A stretch of DNA of 64,000 nucleotides from CAYFZO01 sp965223735 (GCA_965223735.1 OZ245010.1:248001-312000); one strand, 5' to 3'. Positions 34,740 to 44,350 are shown, counted from the stretch's first letter. Notes: a model not told the origin generated them from the letters alone. Numbers and translations are program-made.

Positions 34740-34814
34740 TGGAGCGGGAAACGGGGTTCGAACCCGCGACCCCAACCTTGGCAAGGTTGTGCTCTACCAC
34801 TGAGCTATTCCCGC
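34740..34814 (-). tRNA. tRNA-Gly (anticodon GCC)
   Basis: Reading the minus strand: GCGGGAATAGCTCAGTGGTA, anticodon loop CTTGCCAAG, T-arm GGGTTCGAACCC, acceptor CCCGC, T discriminator and encoded CCA. It is on the opposite strand to pgsA and to the two tRNAs that follow. Confidence 0.96.
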
Positions 34815-34895
34815 ACACGAGCGTTGAATTGTAGGTGGTCGGCGTCGGCTGTCAATACGGCTTGTGTCCGGTCGCATAAAAGCGGTGGGAACGGC

Positions 34896-34901
34896 TATAC
34901 T
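34896..34901 (+). promoter_or_regulatory. Candidate -10 box for tRNA-Cys
   Basis: TATACT 11 bp before the tRNA-Cys 5' end, followed by a GC-rich discriminator (TCGCGCGCGAG) as in growth-rate-controlled tRNA promoters. No convincing -35 box was identified. Confidence 0.4.
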
Positions 34902-34912
34902 TCGCGCGCGAG

Positions 34913-34986
34913 GGCTAGTTGGCAGAGTGGTGATGCAGCGGCCTGCAAAGCCGTGTACACCGGTTCGATTCCGGTACTAGCCTCCA
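34913..34986 (+). tRNA. tRNA-Cys (anticodon GCA)
   Basis: GGCTAGTTGGCAGAGTGG, anticodon loop CCTGCAAAG, T-arm CCGGTTCGATTCCGG, acceptor ACTAGCC with T discriminator and encoded CCA. Confidence 0.96.
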
Positions 34987-35071
34987 CCTTTCAGCGTCAC
35001 GCGGGAGTGATCGGGGGTGCCCCAGCACCCGATAGAATCACAACGTGGGAACGTCTCAAGCGAGTTGCAAG

Positions 35072-35077
35072 TATAAT
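35072..35077 (+). promoter_or_regulatory. Candidate -10 box for tRNA-Leu
   Basis: A perfect TATAAT 21 bp before the tRNA-Leu 5' end with a GC-rich start region after it. The -35 position reads only weakly like consensus. Confidence 0.4.
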
Positions 35078-35098
35078 CACGGGCGCAGAGTGCGCTTT

Positions 35099-35186
35099 GC
35101 CCGGGTGGCGGAATTGGTAGACGCAAGGGACTTAAAATCCCTTGGGCTTTTTGCCCGTGCCGGTTCGAGTCCGGCTCCGGGTACCA
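35099..35186 (+). tRNA. tRNA-Leu (anticodon TAA)
   Basis: 88 nt. GCCCGGGTGGCGGAATTGG, anticodon loop ACTTAAAAT (TAA), long variable arm TTGGGCTTTTTGCCCGTGCC, T-arm CGGTTCGAGTCCG and encoded CCA. The acceptor closes with G-U pairs at both ends. The 35187-35368 stretch to the next gene holds nothing recognised. Confidence 0.95.
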
Positions 35187-35368
35187 AATCTATTGTAGGG
35201 AATGAGGTATCGACGTAAAGACGGGTTTTTATCCGGGGCGTATTGGCGCCAATCTCTTGGGGGAACAGGATATCGGAGGTTTGCGCCCACAACCCGGTGC
35301 CCCTCCGGCAGGCCGATCGGCAAAGCCCCGCCGTTTGAAGGGTGCTTTGTCGACCCGGACTGTAATCT

Positions 35369-35968
35369 TCAAGGCTGGTAGGAGAACTCGGCGGCGAGCC
35401 CCACGGTGCCCGACTTTTCCCATTTCTGGTCGTGGTCGGTGTACTCGAGTTTTTCCGACTTATGCACGATGATCGGGTAGCCGGGCGCGACCGCCAGGGG
35501 ATGGTTGTTGACGGTGACGTTGCCGCCGTCCTCGCCTTCCACCGCGTCCATCTTGACGCTGCCGACGCCTTCGACCATCAGCTCCTTGCGCTTGGGGTCC
35601 ATCTTGATATCGATGCCAGCTGAGTGCACGCCCATGACTTCGCCGACCAGGCTTGCGATGACTGCGGGATGCCCGCCGGCTTCGCCGCCGTAGATCTTGG
35701 TCAGTGCGTCCTTCTGCTGATCGTCGGCGTTTTTGTCAATGTACAGCGCCAGCCGCCAGCCGCCGTCGGTCAGCAGTCCGGGTGCGTGCAACCATGCCGC
35801 GACTTTCATGCCGGACAGATCGGTGTCGTCCATGTGGCCGCTCTCGATCTGCCAGCACACAAACGCTTCGCAATAGCCTTTGGTGGGTGGTTGCAGAAAA
35901 ATGCACGGGCATACGAGGTCGCAGGTGCACGATTCAAAATATTTACCTTTCAGTTGCCAGTCGGACAT
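35369..35968 (-). CDS. DUF1326 domain protein
   Basis: 199 residues. The N-terminus MSDWQLKGKYFESCTCDLVC then PCIF carries the conserved Cys cluster (CTCDLVCPC) of DUF1326. No signal peptide or membrane segment. It is divergent from a DUF2182 membrane protein; the two families often occur together, and the cysteines suggest metal or redox handling, but the role is unknown. Confidence 0.9.
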   Translation of the reverse strand: MSDWQLKGKYFESCTCDLVCPCIFLQPPTKGYCEAFVCWQIESGHMDDTDLSGMKVAAWLHAPGLLTDGGWRLALYIDKNADDQQKDALTKIYGGEAGGHPAVIASLVGEVMGVHSAGIDIKMDPKRKELMVEGVGSVKMDAVEGEDGGNVTVNNHPLAVAPGYPIIVHKSEKLEYTDHDQKWEKSGTVGLAAEFSYQP

Positions 35969-36114
35969 TGCTAGCCTCCCCGATTTACATGAAGTCAGTA
36001 GATTGAAGTCAGTAGATGAACGCCGATAAGGCTAATCCTTCTGCCGGCGAATGGCAAGCCGCGCCGGAACAAGTGCTAAAATAGGTTTTTTGAGCCGGAA
36101 TCCCTTGGTTGTCG

Positions 36115-36921
36115 ATGGCTGATACCGCCACAATCCGCACCGCCTGGTCGGATCTCGACCCGACAGTGCGTCTGCTGATTGCCGCGGTCATCGCCGCGCT
36201 CGCGGCGTGTGGCTGGGCCTACATGATTTATATGACGTGGGCAATGGGGCACATGCACTTGGTGGATATGTGGATGCCGCCGCAGTCGGGCGCGAGAGCG
36301 TGGACGGCTTACGACTTTACCATGCTGTTTGTAATGTGGCTGGTGATGATGGTCGCGATGATGTTGCCGTCGGCGACGCCGCTCGCAATGTTGTTTGCGC
36401 AGGTGCAGCAAAAGCGCCGGGGCAGCGAGCAGATTATCGTGCCGACTTATCTGTTGCTTGCAGGTTACATCGGCGCGTGTGGCGTTTTCAGTGTGGTGGT
36501 CACGCTGCTGCAATGGCAATTGCATGAGCGTGCGCTGTTGAACCCGATGATGGACAGTCGCAGTTATCTGCTGAGTGGTGTCGTATTGCTGATTGCCGGC
36601 GTGTACCAATGGACGCCGTGGAAAGACGTATGTCTGCGCTATTGCCGCACGCCGATGAGTTTTCTACTCGGTTCGTGGCGCGACGGCGCCGACGGTGCAT
36701 TCGTGATGGGGCTGCACCACGGCACCTACTGCGTCCTGTGTTGCTGGGGGTTGATGCTGGTGATGTTCGCTGTGGGCGTGATGAATATGCTCTGGATGGT
36801 GGTGATCACGCTGTTTATTTTGCTCGAAAAAACCGTTCTGCCGCCGCGTATCGGTTCGATTTCCGTCGGCACCTTGCTGTTGTTGTGGGGCGGGTCGTGG
36901 TTGTCGCTGTATCCGTGGTAG
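36115..36921 (+). CDS. DUF2182 predicted metal-binding integral membrane protein
   Basis: 268 residues from ATG 36115 (an in-frame TTG lies 6 bp earlier). About seven membrane helices, with a His/Met-rich loop TWAMGHMHLVDMWMPP after the first and the signature FVMWLVMMVAMMLPSATP. A second conserved stretch is MGLHHGTYCVLCCWGLM, with His and Cys suited to metal binding. It pairs with the divergent DUF1326 gene. Function unknown. Confidence 0.9.
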   Translation: MADTATIRTAWSDLDPTVRLLIAAVIAALAACGWAYMIYMTWAMGHMHLVDMWMPPQSGARAWTAYDFTMLFVMWLVMMVAMMLPSATPLAMLFAQVQQKRRGSEQIIVPTYLLLAGYIGACGVFSVVVTLLQWQLHERALLNPMMDSRSYLLSGVVLLIAGVYQWTPWKDVCLRYCRTPMSFLLGSWRDGADGAFVMGLHHGTYCVLCCWGLMLVMFAVGVMNMLWMVVITLFILLEKTVLPPRIGSISVGTLLLLWGGSWLSLYPW

Positions 36922-37179
36922 ATTGTTAGAAGTTGTTAAAGGGAATGTGAGGATGAGGTATTGCAGGGATGCAGGGATAATGGCCGGAAAGGCGGAGACC
37001 GCCCGAAAGGTGGCTTTTTCTACAAAATGACAGGCAAACCCACTGAACATATCATCGGAGTGGATCGAGGGAAATTCAAGAGGAAGGAACGGCTGCTTAC
37101 GTGCATTTGTTGCTGTGACGTTGAGGTTCTTCCTGGACGGCGCCGGTTAAGCGGGGATGATTCTTGAAGAGAAAGGCCG

Positions 37180-38064
37180 ATGAAAATCCTTATCAATTAT
37201 GCGACTCCAAACTTCGCTACCGTCCGCAAGTTGAACAGCGCGACGGGGCTTTCGGCAGGCGAGTTTGAAAAAGTCATTGAATATTCGCCGGATGACCTTG
37301 ACGAGGCTTTTCGGCAATCAAATGAATCTATTCTGAACATGGCAAGAGGGGCAGGCTGTTGGCTCTGGAAGCCTTATATCATCAAGGAATCCCTGAGAAG
37401 CATGAAAGCCGATGACTTTTTGTTTTATGCTGACGCAGGCAGTGTTTTCACCGGCCCCGTCGAGCCGCTAATCAGAGTGATGCAACAAACGGATCAGAGC
37501 GTGATTGCTTTCAGGAGCAATCAGATCGAACATGTACGAACGAAAAGAGATGCGTTCATTTTGATGAGGTGCGATACGGTTGAGTATGCCGATACGTATC
37601 AAGTGGAAGCCGGTTTTTCCTTGTGGAGGAAAACGGCATTCAGCATGAGATTGGTCAACGAGTGGCTATCCTACGTTCAGGACGAGAGGGTCATTACTGA
37701 CATGCCTAATCAATGCGGCAAGGGAAATTATCCGGGATTCAAGGAGCACCGGTACGACCAGAGTATATGGAGTCTCTTATGCAAAAAACATCAGGTGTTG
37801 ATCCATAGAAGAATTTACACATACAAAATACAAAGCAGGGGTTTACATCACGGTGATGAAGATCCGAATTCCACATCCCCCTGCTTTGTTTTTGTTCATA
37901 GAAACAATTTAAAAGAGGTACTTAGATTTTACCTGACCGCCCCATTGAAGTTCCGTTTAAAATTTCCGGTTTTCAAGGACATAATTTTCGATCCGAGGTT
38001 TGTGCTGGTTAAAGAGTTCGTTAAACAGTTGCTTGTGAAGGTGGCGCCGCGGATTTTTCTGTAA
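37180..38064 (+). CDS. Glycosyltransferase-like protein (WLWKP/DAG type)
   Basis: 294 residues. The segment GAGCWLWKPYIIKESL followed by DFLFYADAGSVF resembles a family of polysaccharide glycosyltransferases in which the DxG/DxD-like YADAG may bind the metal-nucleotide sugar; LWRKTAF and EHRYDQSIWSLLCKKH fit the same type. No signal peptide. Clearly more AT-rich than its neighbours, suggesting transfer. It sits alone beside the 3' end of the tmRNA gene. Bases 36922-37179 upstream show no gene I can name. Confidence 0.55.
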   Translation: MKILINYATPNFATVRKLNSATGLSAGEFEKVIEYSPDDLDEAFRQSNESILNMARGAGCWLWKPYIIKESLRSMKADDFLFYADAGSVFTGPVEPLIRVMQQTDQSVIAFRSNQIEHVRTKRDAFILMRCDTVEYADTYQVEAGFSLWRKTAFSMRLVNEWLSYVQDERVITDMPNQCGKGNYPGFKEHRYDQSIWSLLCKKHQVLIHRRIYTYKIQSRGLHHGDEDPNSTSPCFVFVHRNNLKEVLRFYLTAPLKFRLKFPVFKDIIFDPRFVLVKEFVKQLLVKVAPRIFL

Positions 38065-38167
38065 AACGGAAGAATGCCTCTTGGGTTAGGGAACCGAAGC
38101 TTTTATAAGAGGCTGTAAAAACAACGGTGAAAGCTTCGCCGGTCGTCTTAAACCGGTCGTCTTGAAA

Positions 38168-38525
38168 TGGTGGAGGCGGCGGGAATCGAACCCGCGTCCG
38201 CAAATTTTCCGCCTTCGGCACTACATGCTTAGTCTCGCGCTTAATTTGACCTGCCGTGCCCGGCGAGACGGGGCAGACCGGCAGGCGGTCCCGCTAGAAG
38301 TCTGACAGATCGTTCGCGGGCACTCCGATCCGTGAGCCTGTAAGTATGACCCTCGTTACGCAGTCACAGGCACCTGTCGTGCGAGGGGCGTGGCCGGTTT
38401 TTTAGGCCGCCAGTGCGTAGTTGTCTTCGTTGGCAACTATTGGTTTGCAGTTTGTTTTACGAGTACACCGCAAACTCGGCATGCACCTCAGGGTTCGCAA
38501 TCCACGTCGAAGCCGGATCGCCCCC
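38168..38525 (-). ncRNA. ssrA: Transfer-messenger RNA (tmRNA)
   Basis: 358 nt on the minus strand. The 5' end GGGGGCGATCCGGCTTCGAC pairs with the 3' CGCCTCC, followed by A and encoded CCA; the T-arm GGTTCGATTCC is typical. The tag frame starts GCCAACGAAGACAACTACGC and encodes ANEDNYALAA followed by TAA. It rescues stalled ribosomes with SmpB. The divergent purL starts 43 bp away. Confidence 0.97.
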
Positions 38526-38568
38526 GGAATGTGAGGCGGAACTCTACCATACCGGGGGTTTTTTGGCT

Positions 38569-41500
38569 ATGATAGCCGCCTTGATGCAGGTTTTTTTCGG
38601 TCCCCAGGCTCATTCAGAATCCGACCGTCAGCGGTTGCTTCGGCGGATACGCGCGAATGGCGCGTCGGCCGAGACTCTCCACGCCTGCCTGCTATATTGT
38701 CTCGACATTGAAACCGCGCTCGACGAAGCGGATACCGCAAAGCTTCGTTTCCTGCTCGGTTGCATCGACGAAGTCGCTCCCGCTGAAGGCATGCAGTTGC
38801 GCGTGTTGCCGAGAGTCGGCACGATTTCGCCGTGGTCAAGCAAGGCGACCGATATTCTGCGTATTGCTGGCCTTTTGAATGTCAGGCGGATTGAGTGCGG
38901 GCGGCACTATACCCTCGAAGGCGGGCCTCTGAGCGATGAGCAACGCGCCGCTGTCGCCGATTTGCTCAGCGACCGCATGACCGAGCAGGTCTGCGGCGTC
39001 AGCGATGACGATATCGCCGCGCTGTTTGCCGCGCCTGCGCCGCGCCCGCTCGAAGAAATCGCCCTCGGTTCCGCGCCCGTGAGCGCGCTGGCTGACGCCG
39101 GTCGCAGGTTCGGCCTCGCCCTGTCCGACGATGAGATTGATTACCTCGCCGGGCATTACCGGCGCCTTGCCCGCTCGCCGACCGACGCCGAGTTGATGAT
39201 GTTCGCCCAGGTCAACTCGGAACATTGCCGACATAAAATTTTCAACGCCACGTGGACGCTCGACAGGCGCAGGCAGGACGCAAGTCTGTTTGACATGGTG
39301 CGTCATACGAGCATGTGCGCGCCAGCGGGCGTGCTGGTTGCCTACGACGACAATTCGGCTGTGATTGAAGGCGCGCGGGGGGTGCGCTGGCAGGCCGACC
39401 CGGCGACGCGCCGGTACGGTTACGTCGCCGAACCATTGCCGATCCTGATGAAAGTGGAAACCCACAACCACCCGACGGCAATCTCGCCTTTTCCGGGCGC
39501 GGCGACCGGTTCGGGCGGCGAGATCCGCGACGAAGTCGCGACCGGCCGCGGCGGGCGTCCGAAAGCCGGGTTGTGCGGTTTCAGCGTATCGGATCTGCGT
39601 CTGCCGGATGCCCCGCGCGCCTGGGAGGCGGCTGAAAGCAGGCCGCCGTGGATCGCGTCGCCTTTGCAGATCATGCTCGAGGCGCCGATCGGTGCGGCGA
39701 CATTCAACAACGAATTCGGCCGTCCCTGTCTCGCCGGCTACTTCAGGACTTTGGAATGCCGCAGCGATGGGATACGGCGCGGGTACCACAAGCCGATCAT
39801 GGTCGCCGGCGGTTTCGGCAATCTGCGCCGCGTTCACGTGAATAAGCGGAAGTTTCCACCGCACACGCCGATCGTCGTGCTCGGCGGCCCGGCGATGCTG
39901 ATCGGTCTCAGGGGCGGTACCGCGTCCTCGCGGGGCGGTGGTGATTGCGGCGAGGCGCTTGACTTTGCTTCAGTGCAGCGTGGCAACGCCGAAATGCAGC
40001 GTCGCTGCCAGGAAGTGATCGAGCAAAGTACGGCGCTGGGGGAACATAACCCGATCCTCGCGATCCACGACGTCGGTGCAGGAGGGCTGTCCAACGCGGT
40101 GCCGGAATTGATCGCCGGAGCGGGTGTTGGCGGGCGCTTTGAATTACGTGATATTCCTAGCGCCGACAAAGGAATGTCGCCGATGGAGATCTGGTGCAAT
40201 GAGGCGCAGGAGCGATATGTCGCGGCGGTGGCAGCCTTGGATCGTTTCATTGCGATCTGCGGGCGCGAGCGCTGTCCCGTGGCGGTGATCGGTATGGCAA
40301 CCGAAGGCGACCGGCTCGAATTGCAAGACCGTCTGTTCGGCGCTGAGGTGATCTCAATCGCTCTGCCGACATTGCTTGGAGAAGTTCCGAAAGTTCATAA
40401 GGATATAGCTATAACTTCTTGTGATAAAAAGACTATTGACACCCATGGCATCACGGTGGAGACCGCCCTCGAGCGCGTGCTCGCTTTGCCGGCGGTCGGC
40501 TCAAAGTCGTTTTTGATCACCATCGGCGACCGCACCGTCGGTGGTCTCGCGGTGCGCGACCAGATGGTCGGTCCCTGGCAGGTGCCGGTCGCGGATTGTG
40601 CAGTCTGTGCGGCGGATTTCGTGCATTACGCGGGCGAGGCGATGGCGATGGGGGAGCGTGCGCCGCCGGCGGTGTTTGACGCGCCCGCGTCAGGTCGTCT
40701 CGCAGTTGCGGAAGCGGTGACCAACCTGCTGGCCGCCGACGTGCGCACGCTGTCCGATATCCGCCTGTCGGCGAACTGGATGGCGGCTTGTGGCGACGCC
40801 GGGGATGACCTCGCTTTGTTCCGTACGGTGCAGGCTGTCGCCGGGGAGCTGTGCCCCGCGCTCGGCATCGCGATCCCGGTCGGCAAGGATTCGTTGTCGA
40901 TGCAGACCGTCTGGCGGGCTGAGGAGCAAGCGGCGGGGCAGGATGGCAACGTTCGGGAGGAACGGGTCAGGGCGCCGTTGTCGCTGATCGTGTCGGCGTT
41001 TGCCCCGGTCGGCGACGTGCGCCGTACCTGGACACCGCAGTTGACGCCGCGCGGAGACTGCCCTTTGTTCCTGTTCAACCTGTCTGGCGGAAAGCGGCGG
41101 CTCGGTGGCTCGGCGTTGGCGCAGGTCTTCAACCTCGACGGTGGCCCCTGTGCCGATCTTGACGATCCGGTGCGCCTCAAACGCTTCTCTGAGCTGCTTG
41201 CGGCCCTGCGGGAAAAGGAGGCGGTGCTTGCGTACCACGACTGCTCGGACGGCGGGCTTTTTGTGACCTTGTGCGAAATGGCGTTTGCCGGTCACTGCGG
41301 ACTTGAAGTCACGCTCGACGCGCTCGGCGGCGAGGCCTTGTCGGCGCTGTTCACCGAAGAGCCCGGCGCGGTGTTGCAGGTTGCTCCTGGAGCGGCGGAT
41401 ACGATGACGGCGCTGGCTGAGCAGTACGGTCTCGGCGACGTCTGTTTTCCGCTCGGTCGTGCGGACGGCGGCAAAGTCGTTCGTATCAGCCGGGGGGATC

Positions 41501-42480
41501 AGGTCTGGCGCTGGGACCTGATGGCGCTGAAGCGACGCTGGTGGGAGACGAGTTACCGTATTCAGTCGTTGCGCGATGATCCCGACTGCGCGCGTGAGGA
41601 ATTGGAGCACGTATGCGATGCCGACGCGCCCGGGCTGAACGCCGTGCCGGCCTTTGATCTGGAGGATGTGGAGCCGCCCCGGGCCGCGCCTGAGATCGTC
41701 GCCAATGCGCCACCCGAGGTGGCGATTCTCAGGGAACAGGGCGTCAACGGGCAGATGGAGATGGCCGCGGCTTTTGATCGCGCCGGCTTCACCGCGGTGG
41801 ACGTGCACATGAGCGACTTGCTGACGGGGGGGGGGTCGCTCACCCGGTTTCACGGCCTTGCCGTTTGCGGTGGTTTTTCCTACGGCGACGTGCTCGGTGC
41901 CGGACGCGGCTGGGCGGCGTCGGTCTTGTTTCATGACGCGGTGCGCGCTGAGTTTGAAGCGTTTTTTGCGCGCGACGATACGTTCACGCTCGGTGTATGC
42001 AACGGCTGTCAGATGTTGTCGCATCTCAAGACACTGATCCCGGGCGCCGCACATTTTCCGCGCTTTGATAAAAACCGCTCCGGTCGTTTTGAGGCGCGTC
42101 TGTGCATGGTCGAGGTCATGGATTCACCGTCGCTGCTGCTGCGCGGCATGGCAGGTTCGCATTTGCCGATCGTCGTCGCGCACGGTGAAGGCAGGGCGGT
42201 GTTTGAGTCCACGACGCAGGCTGATGTCGAATCTTACGTCTGCCTGCGATATGCCAGCAGGCCGGGGTGCGCTGCTGCGGCTTACCCGATCAACCCTAAC
42301 GGCAGTCCGGGTGGCGTCACCGCCCTGTGCAGCGAGGACGGGCGGGCGACCGTAATGATGCCGCATCCCGAACGCCTTTTTCGCAGTGTGCAGTATTCGT
42401 GGCGCCCCGGGAATTGGAACGAAACCGGCCCGTGGTTTAAACTGTTCCGCAACGCGCGCACCTGGCTTGATCCCCGGTGA
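38569..42480 (+). CDS. purL: Phosphoribosylformylglycinamidine synthase (large form)
   Basis: About 1303 residues from ATG 38569; the frame is open further upstream but that part overlaps tmRNA. Fourth step of purine synthesis, using glutamine. Seen: FGAR-binding QVNSEHCRHKIFNATW, the ATP region METHNHPTAISPFPGAATG, GVGGRFELRDIPSADKGMSP, GKDSLSM, and the glutaminase domain GVCNGCQMLSHL with Cys nucleophile, plus HPE near the end. A run of ten G bases at 41826-41835 encodes TGGG inside the glutaminase domain and could slip. Confidence 0.97.
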   Translation: MIAALMQVFFGPQAHSESDRQRLLRRIRANGASAETLHACLLYCLDIETALDEADTAKLRFLLGCIDEVAPAEGMQLRVLPRVGTISPWSSKATDILRIAGLLNVRRIECGRHYTLEGGPLSDEQRAAVADLLSDRMTEQVCGVSDDDIAALFAAPAPRPLEEIALGSAPVSALADAGRRFGLALSDDEIDYLAGHYRRLARSPTDAELMMFAQVNSEHCRHKIFNATWTLDRRRQDASLFDMVRHTSMCAPAGVLVAYDDNSAVIEGARGVRWQADPATRRYGYVAEPLPILMKVETHNHPTAISPFPGAATGSGGEIRDEVATGRGGRPKAGLCGFSVSDLRLPDAPRAWEAAESRPPWIASPLQIMLEAPIGAATFNNEFGRPCLAGYFRTLECRSDGIRRGYHKPIMVAGGFGNLRRVHVNKRKFPPHTPIVVLGGPAMLIGLRGGTASSRGGGDCGEALDFASVQRGNAEMQRRCQEVIEQSTALGEHNPILAIHDVGAGGLSNAVPELIAGAGVGGRFELRDIPSADKGMSPMEIWCNEAQERYVAAVAALDRFIAICGRERCPVAVIGMATEGDRLELQDRLFGAEVISIALPTLLGEVPKVHKDIAITSCDKKTIDTHGITVETALERVLALPAVGSKSFLITIGDRTVGGLAVRDQMVGPWQVPVADCAVCAADFVHYAGEAMAMGERAPPAVFDAPASGRLAVAEAVTNLLAADVRTLSDIRLSANWMAACGDAGDDLALFRTVQAVAGELCPALGIAIPVGKDSLSMQTVWRAEEQAAGQDGNVREERVRAPLSLIVSAFAPVGDVRRTWTPQLTPRGDCPLFLFNLSGGKRRLGGSALAQVFNLDGGPCADLDDPVRLKRFSELLAALREKEAVLAYHDCSDGGLFVTLCEMAFAGHCGLEVTLDALGGEALSALFTEEPGAVLQVAPGAADTMTALAEQYGLGDVCFPLGRADGGKVVRISRGDQVWRWDLMALKRRWWETSYRIQSLRDDPDCAREELEHVCDADAPGLNAVPAFDLEDVEPPRAAPEIVANAPPEVAILREQGVNGQMEMAAAFDRAGFTAVDVHMSDLLTGGGSLTRFHGLAVCGGFSYGDVLGAGRGWAASVLFHDAVRAEFEAFFARDDTFTLGVCNGCQMLSHLKTLIPGAAHFPRFDKNRSGRFEARLCMVEVMDSPSLLLRGMAGSHLPIVVAHGEGRAVFESTTQADVESYVCLRYASRPGCAAAAYPINPNGSPGGVTALCSEDGRATVMMPHPERLFRSVQYSWRPGNWNETGPWFKLFRNARTWLDPR

Positions 42481-42526
42481 TCTGAAGTCCGCCGGGTTGT
42501 ACGCCGTTGAATTTGAGGATGTCCGG

Positions 42527-43483
42527 ATGCTGATCAGAACACGCCCGTTGTCGCAACCCGCCGCTTCCGAGATCACGCCCGAAGCCGTTTACCGCTCGCG
42601 CCGGCGATTCATCAGGCAGGCGACCGGCTTCGCCGCGGGCGGTCTGCTCGCGGGCGGCGCGAACGCCGCGCTGACGGTGGGCATGGGAGACCTGCCCGAC
42701 AGCCGCTATAACACCGACGAGGAACTCACTCCGTACAAGGATGTCACGACCTACAACAATTTCTATGAACTCGGCAGCCGCAAGAGCGATCCGGCCAAGA
42801 ACGCTCACCGGCTTGTCACCGAGCCGTGGACAGTGGAAGTCGCCGGCGAATGTGAAAAGCCCGGAAGGTTTTCAATCGAGGACTTTGTGAAGCCGCATAA
42901 ACTTGAAGACCGGATCTATCGCCTGCGTTGCGTTGAAGCATGGTCGATGGTGATTCCGTGGGTCGGTTTTGAAGTCAACGAACTGCTGGAGCGCGTACAG
43001 CCGACCTCGCGCGCGAAATACGTTGCGTTCCAGTCGATTTTGGACCCTGAAAATTTGCCCGAACAGCGCCGGAAAGGCCTTTTCAGCTCGCTCGACTGGC
43101 CGTACCGTGAAGGTCTCAGGATTGATGAGGCGATGAATCCGCTCGCGATCTTTGCCGTCGGTCTGTACGGCAAGGCGTTGCTGAACCAGAACGGCGCGCC
43201 GTTACGTCTGGTTCTGCCGTGGAAATACGGCTTCAAGAGCGGCAAGTCGATCGTCAGGATTGAACTGGTTGAGAGGCAGCCGCCGACGGCGTGGGGCAGG
43301 GCGGCGCCGAGCGAGTATGGTTTTTATTCCAACGTCAATCCGAGCGTTGACCATCCGCGCTGGTCGCAACGCCGTGAGCGCAGGATCGGGGAATTCATCA
43401 AGCGCAAGACCCTGATGTTCAACGGCTACGAAGAGGAAGTCGCTTACCTGTATCGGGGCATGGACCTGAAAAAGAACTTCTGA
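42527..43483 (+). CDS. msrP: Methionine sulfoxide reductase catalytic subunit MsrP
   Basis: 318 residues from ATG 42527. Periplasmic molybdenum enzyme repairing oxidised methionine in envelope proteins. The Tat signal SRRRFIRQATGFAAGGLL is at about residues 25-42. The molybdenum-binding Cys lies in YRLRCVEAWSMVIPWVGF. GKSIVRIELVERQPPTAW and the C-terminal NGYEEEVAYLYRGMDLKKNF are typical of YedY. msrQ follows after 16 bp. Confidence 0.96.
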   Translation: MLIRTRPLSQPAASEITPEAVYRSRRRFIRQATGFAAGGLLAGGANAALTVGMGDLPDSRYNTDEELTPYKDVTTYNNFYELGSRKSDPAKNAHRLVTEPWTVEVAGECEKPGRFSIEDFVKPHKLEDRIYRLRCVEAWSMVIPWVGFEVNELLERVQPTSRAKYVAFQSILDPENLPEQRRKGLFSSLDWPYREGLRIDEAMNPLAIFAVGLYGKALLNQNGAPLRLVLPWKYGFKSGKSIVRIELVERQPPTAWGRAAPSEYGFYSNVNPSVDHPRWSQRRERRIGEFIKRKTLMFNGYEEEVAYLYRGMDLKKNF

Positions 43484-43499
43484 TCCGGCGGCATCCTCA

Positions 43500-44084
43500 G
43501 TGATCGTCGCCAGACCGCTTGTTCACGTTGCCTGCCTGGTTCCGCTTGCGTGGATGCTCTGGCAGGTGATCAGTGGCGGCGCCGGCGCCAACCCGATCGA
43601 ATATCTCACCCGTGGCATCGGCGACTGGGCCTTGCGCCTGCTGCTGATCACCTTGTCGGTGCGTCCGCTGGCGAGGTTGCTGAAACAGCCGCTGCTGATG
43701 CGCCACCGCCGCGCGATCGGGCTGTACGTGTTCTTTTACGCGCTGTGTCATCTGACGACTTATCTGTGGTTTGACCAGTTTTTTGACTGGGCGGAGATCG
43801 CGCGCGACATCGCAAAGCGCCCGTTCATACTCGCCGGTTTCGGTTCCTTTGTATTGCTGATCCCGCTCGCAGCCACCTCCAACCGTTTCTCGACCATCCG
43901 CTTGAAGCAGCGGTGGAAGCAATTGCATACGCTGATTTACGTAATTGCCTGCACCTCGCTGCTGCATTACACGTGGATGGTGCGTGCTGATTTCAACAAG
44001 GCCTGGCTTTATGCTTTGATCCTCGCGCTGCTGCTGGGATATCGCCTGTGGGTTTACACGTCGCGCAGGCTGTTGCAGGCGTAG
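43500..44084 (+). CDS. msrQ: Heme-binding membrane subunit MsrQ
   Basis: 194 residues from GTG 43500. Integral-membrane b-type heme protein passing electrons from the quinone pool to MsrP. About six helices; conserved His in LMRHRRAIGLYVFFYALCHL, WKQLHTLIYV and LLHYTW fit the ferric reductase-like heme sites. The following 44085-44350 stretch is AT-rich with no gene recognised. Confidence 0.95.
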   Translation: MIVARPLVHVACLVPLAWMLWQVISGGAGANPIEYLTRGIGDWALRLLLITLSVRPLARLLKQPLLMRHRRAIGLYVFFYALCHLTTYLWFDQFFDWAEIARDIAKRPFILAGFGSFVLLIPLAATSNRFSTIRLKQRWKQLHTLIYVIACTSLLHYTWMVRADFNKAWLYALILALLLGYRLWVYTSRRLLQA

Positions 44085-44350
44085 CGGTAACCAGTCATAT
44101 CTTGTTTCTGGGTGTATGTAATCTGCAAGGAAGTTCGCAGAAAACGCAAGGAAAAAATTAAACTTTTGCACGCGGCATCCGTGCCCGGATAAAGACTCTT
44201 GCATCGAGGATCATACGTGCTGTTCTCGGCCGCTGACTTCCATGTCACCTGTCCGAACCCCTTTATTAACTGCAATAAGCGGGTTTATGCACAACGCAGC
44301 AAAATGGAGACTATTCACGCTGAGCAGAGGCAACAAGGAATTAAGTAGTT

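Noticed and set aside
36961..37167. 68-codon frame before the glycosyltransferase-like gene
   Set aside because: No recognisable features and no strong start signal; composition looks intergenic.
38076..38113. Inverted repeat GCCTCTT...AAGAGGC as a terminator
   Set aside because: The loop would be about 24 nt and no clean U-run follows, so it is too weak to list as a terminator.
38413..38568. N-terminal extension of purL through the tmRNA gene
   Set aside because: The extension overlaps tmRNA and has no PurL-like residues; the family start fits ATG 38569.
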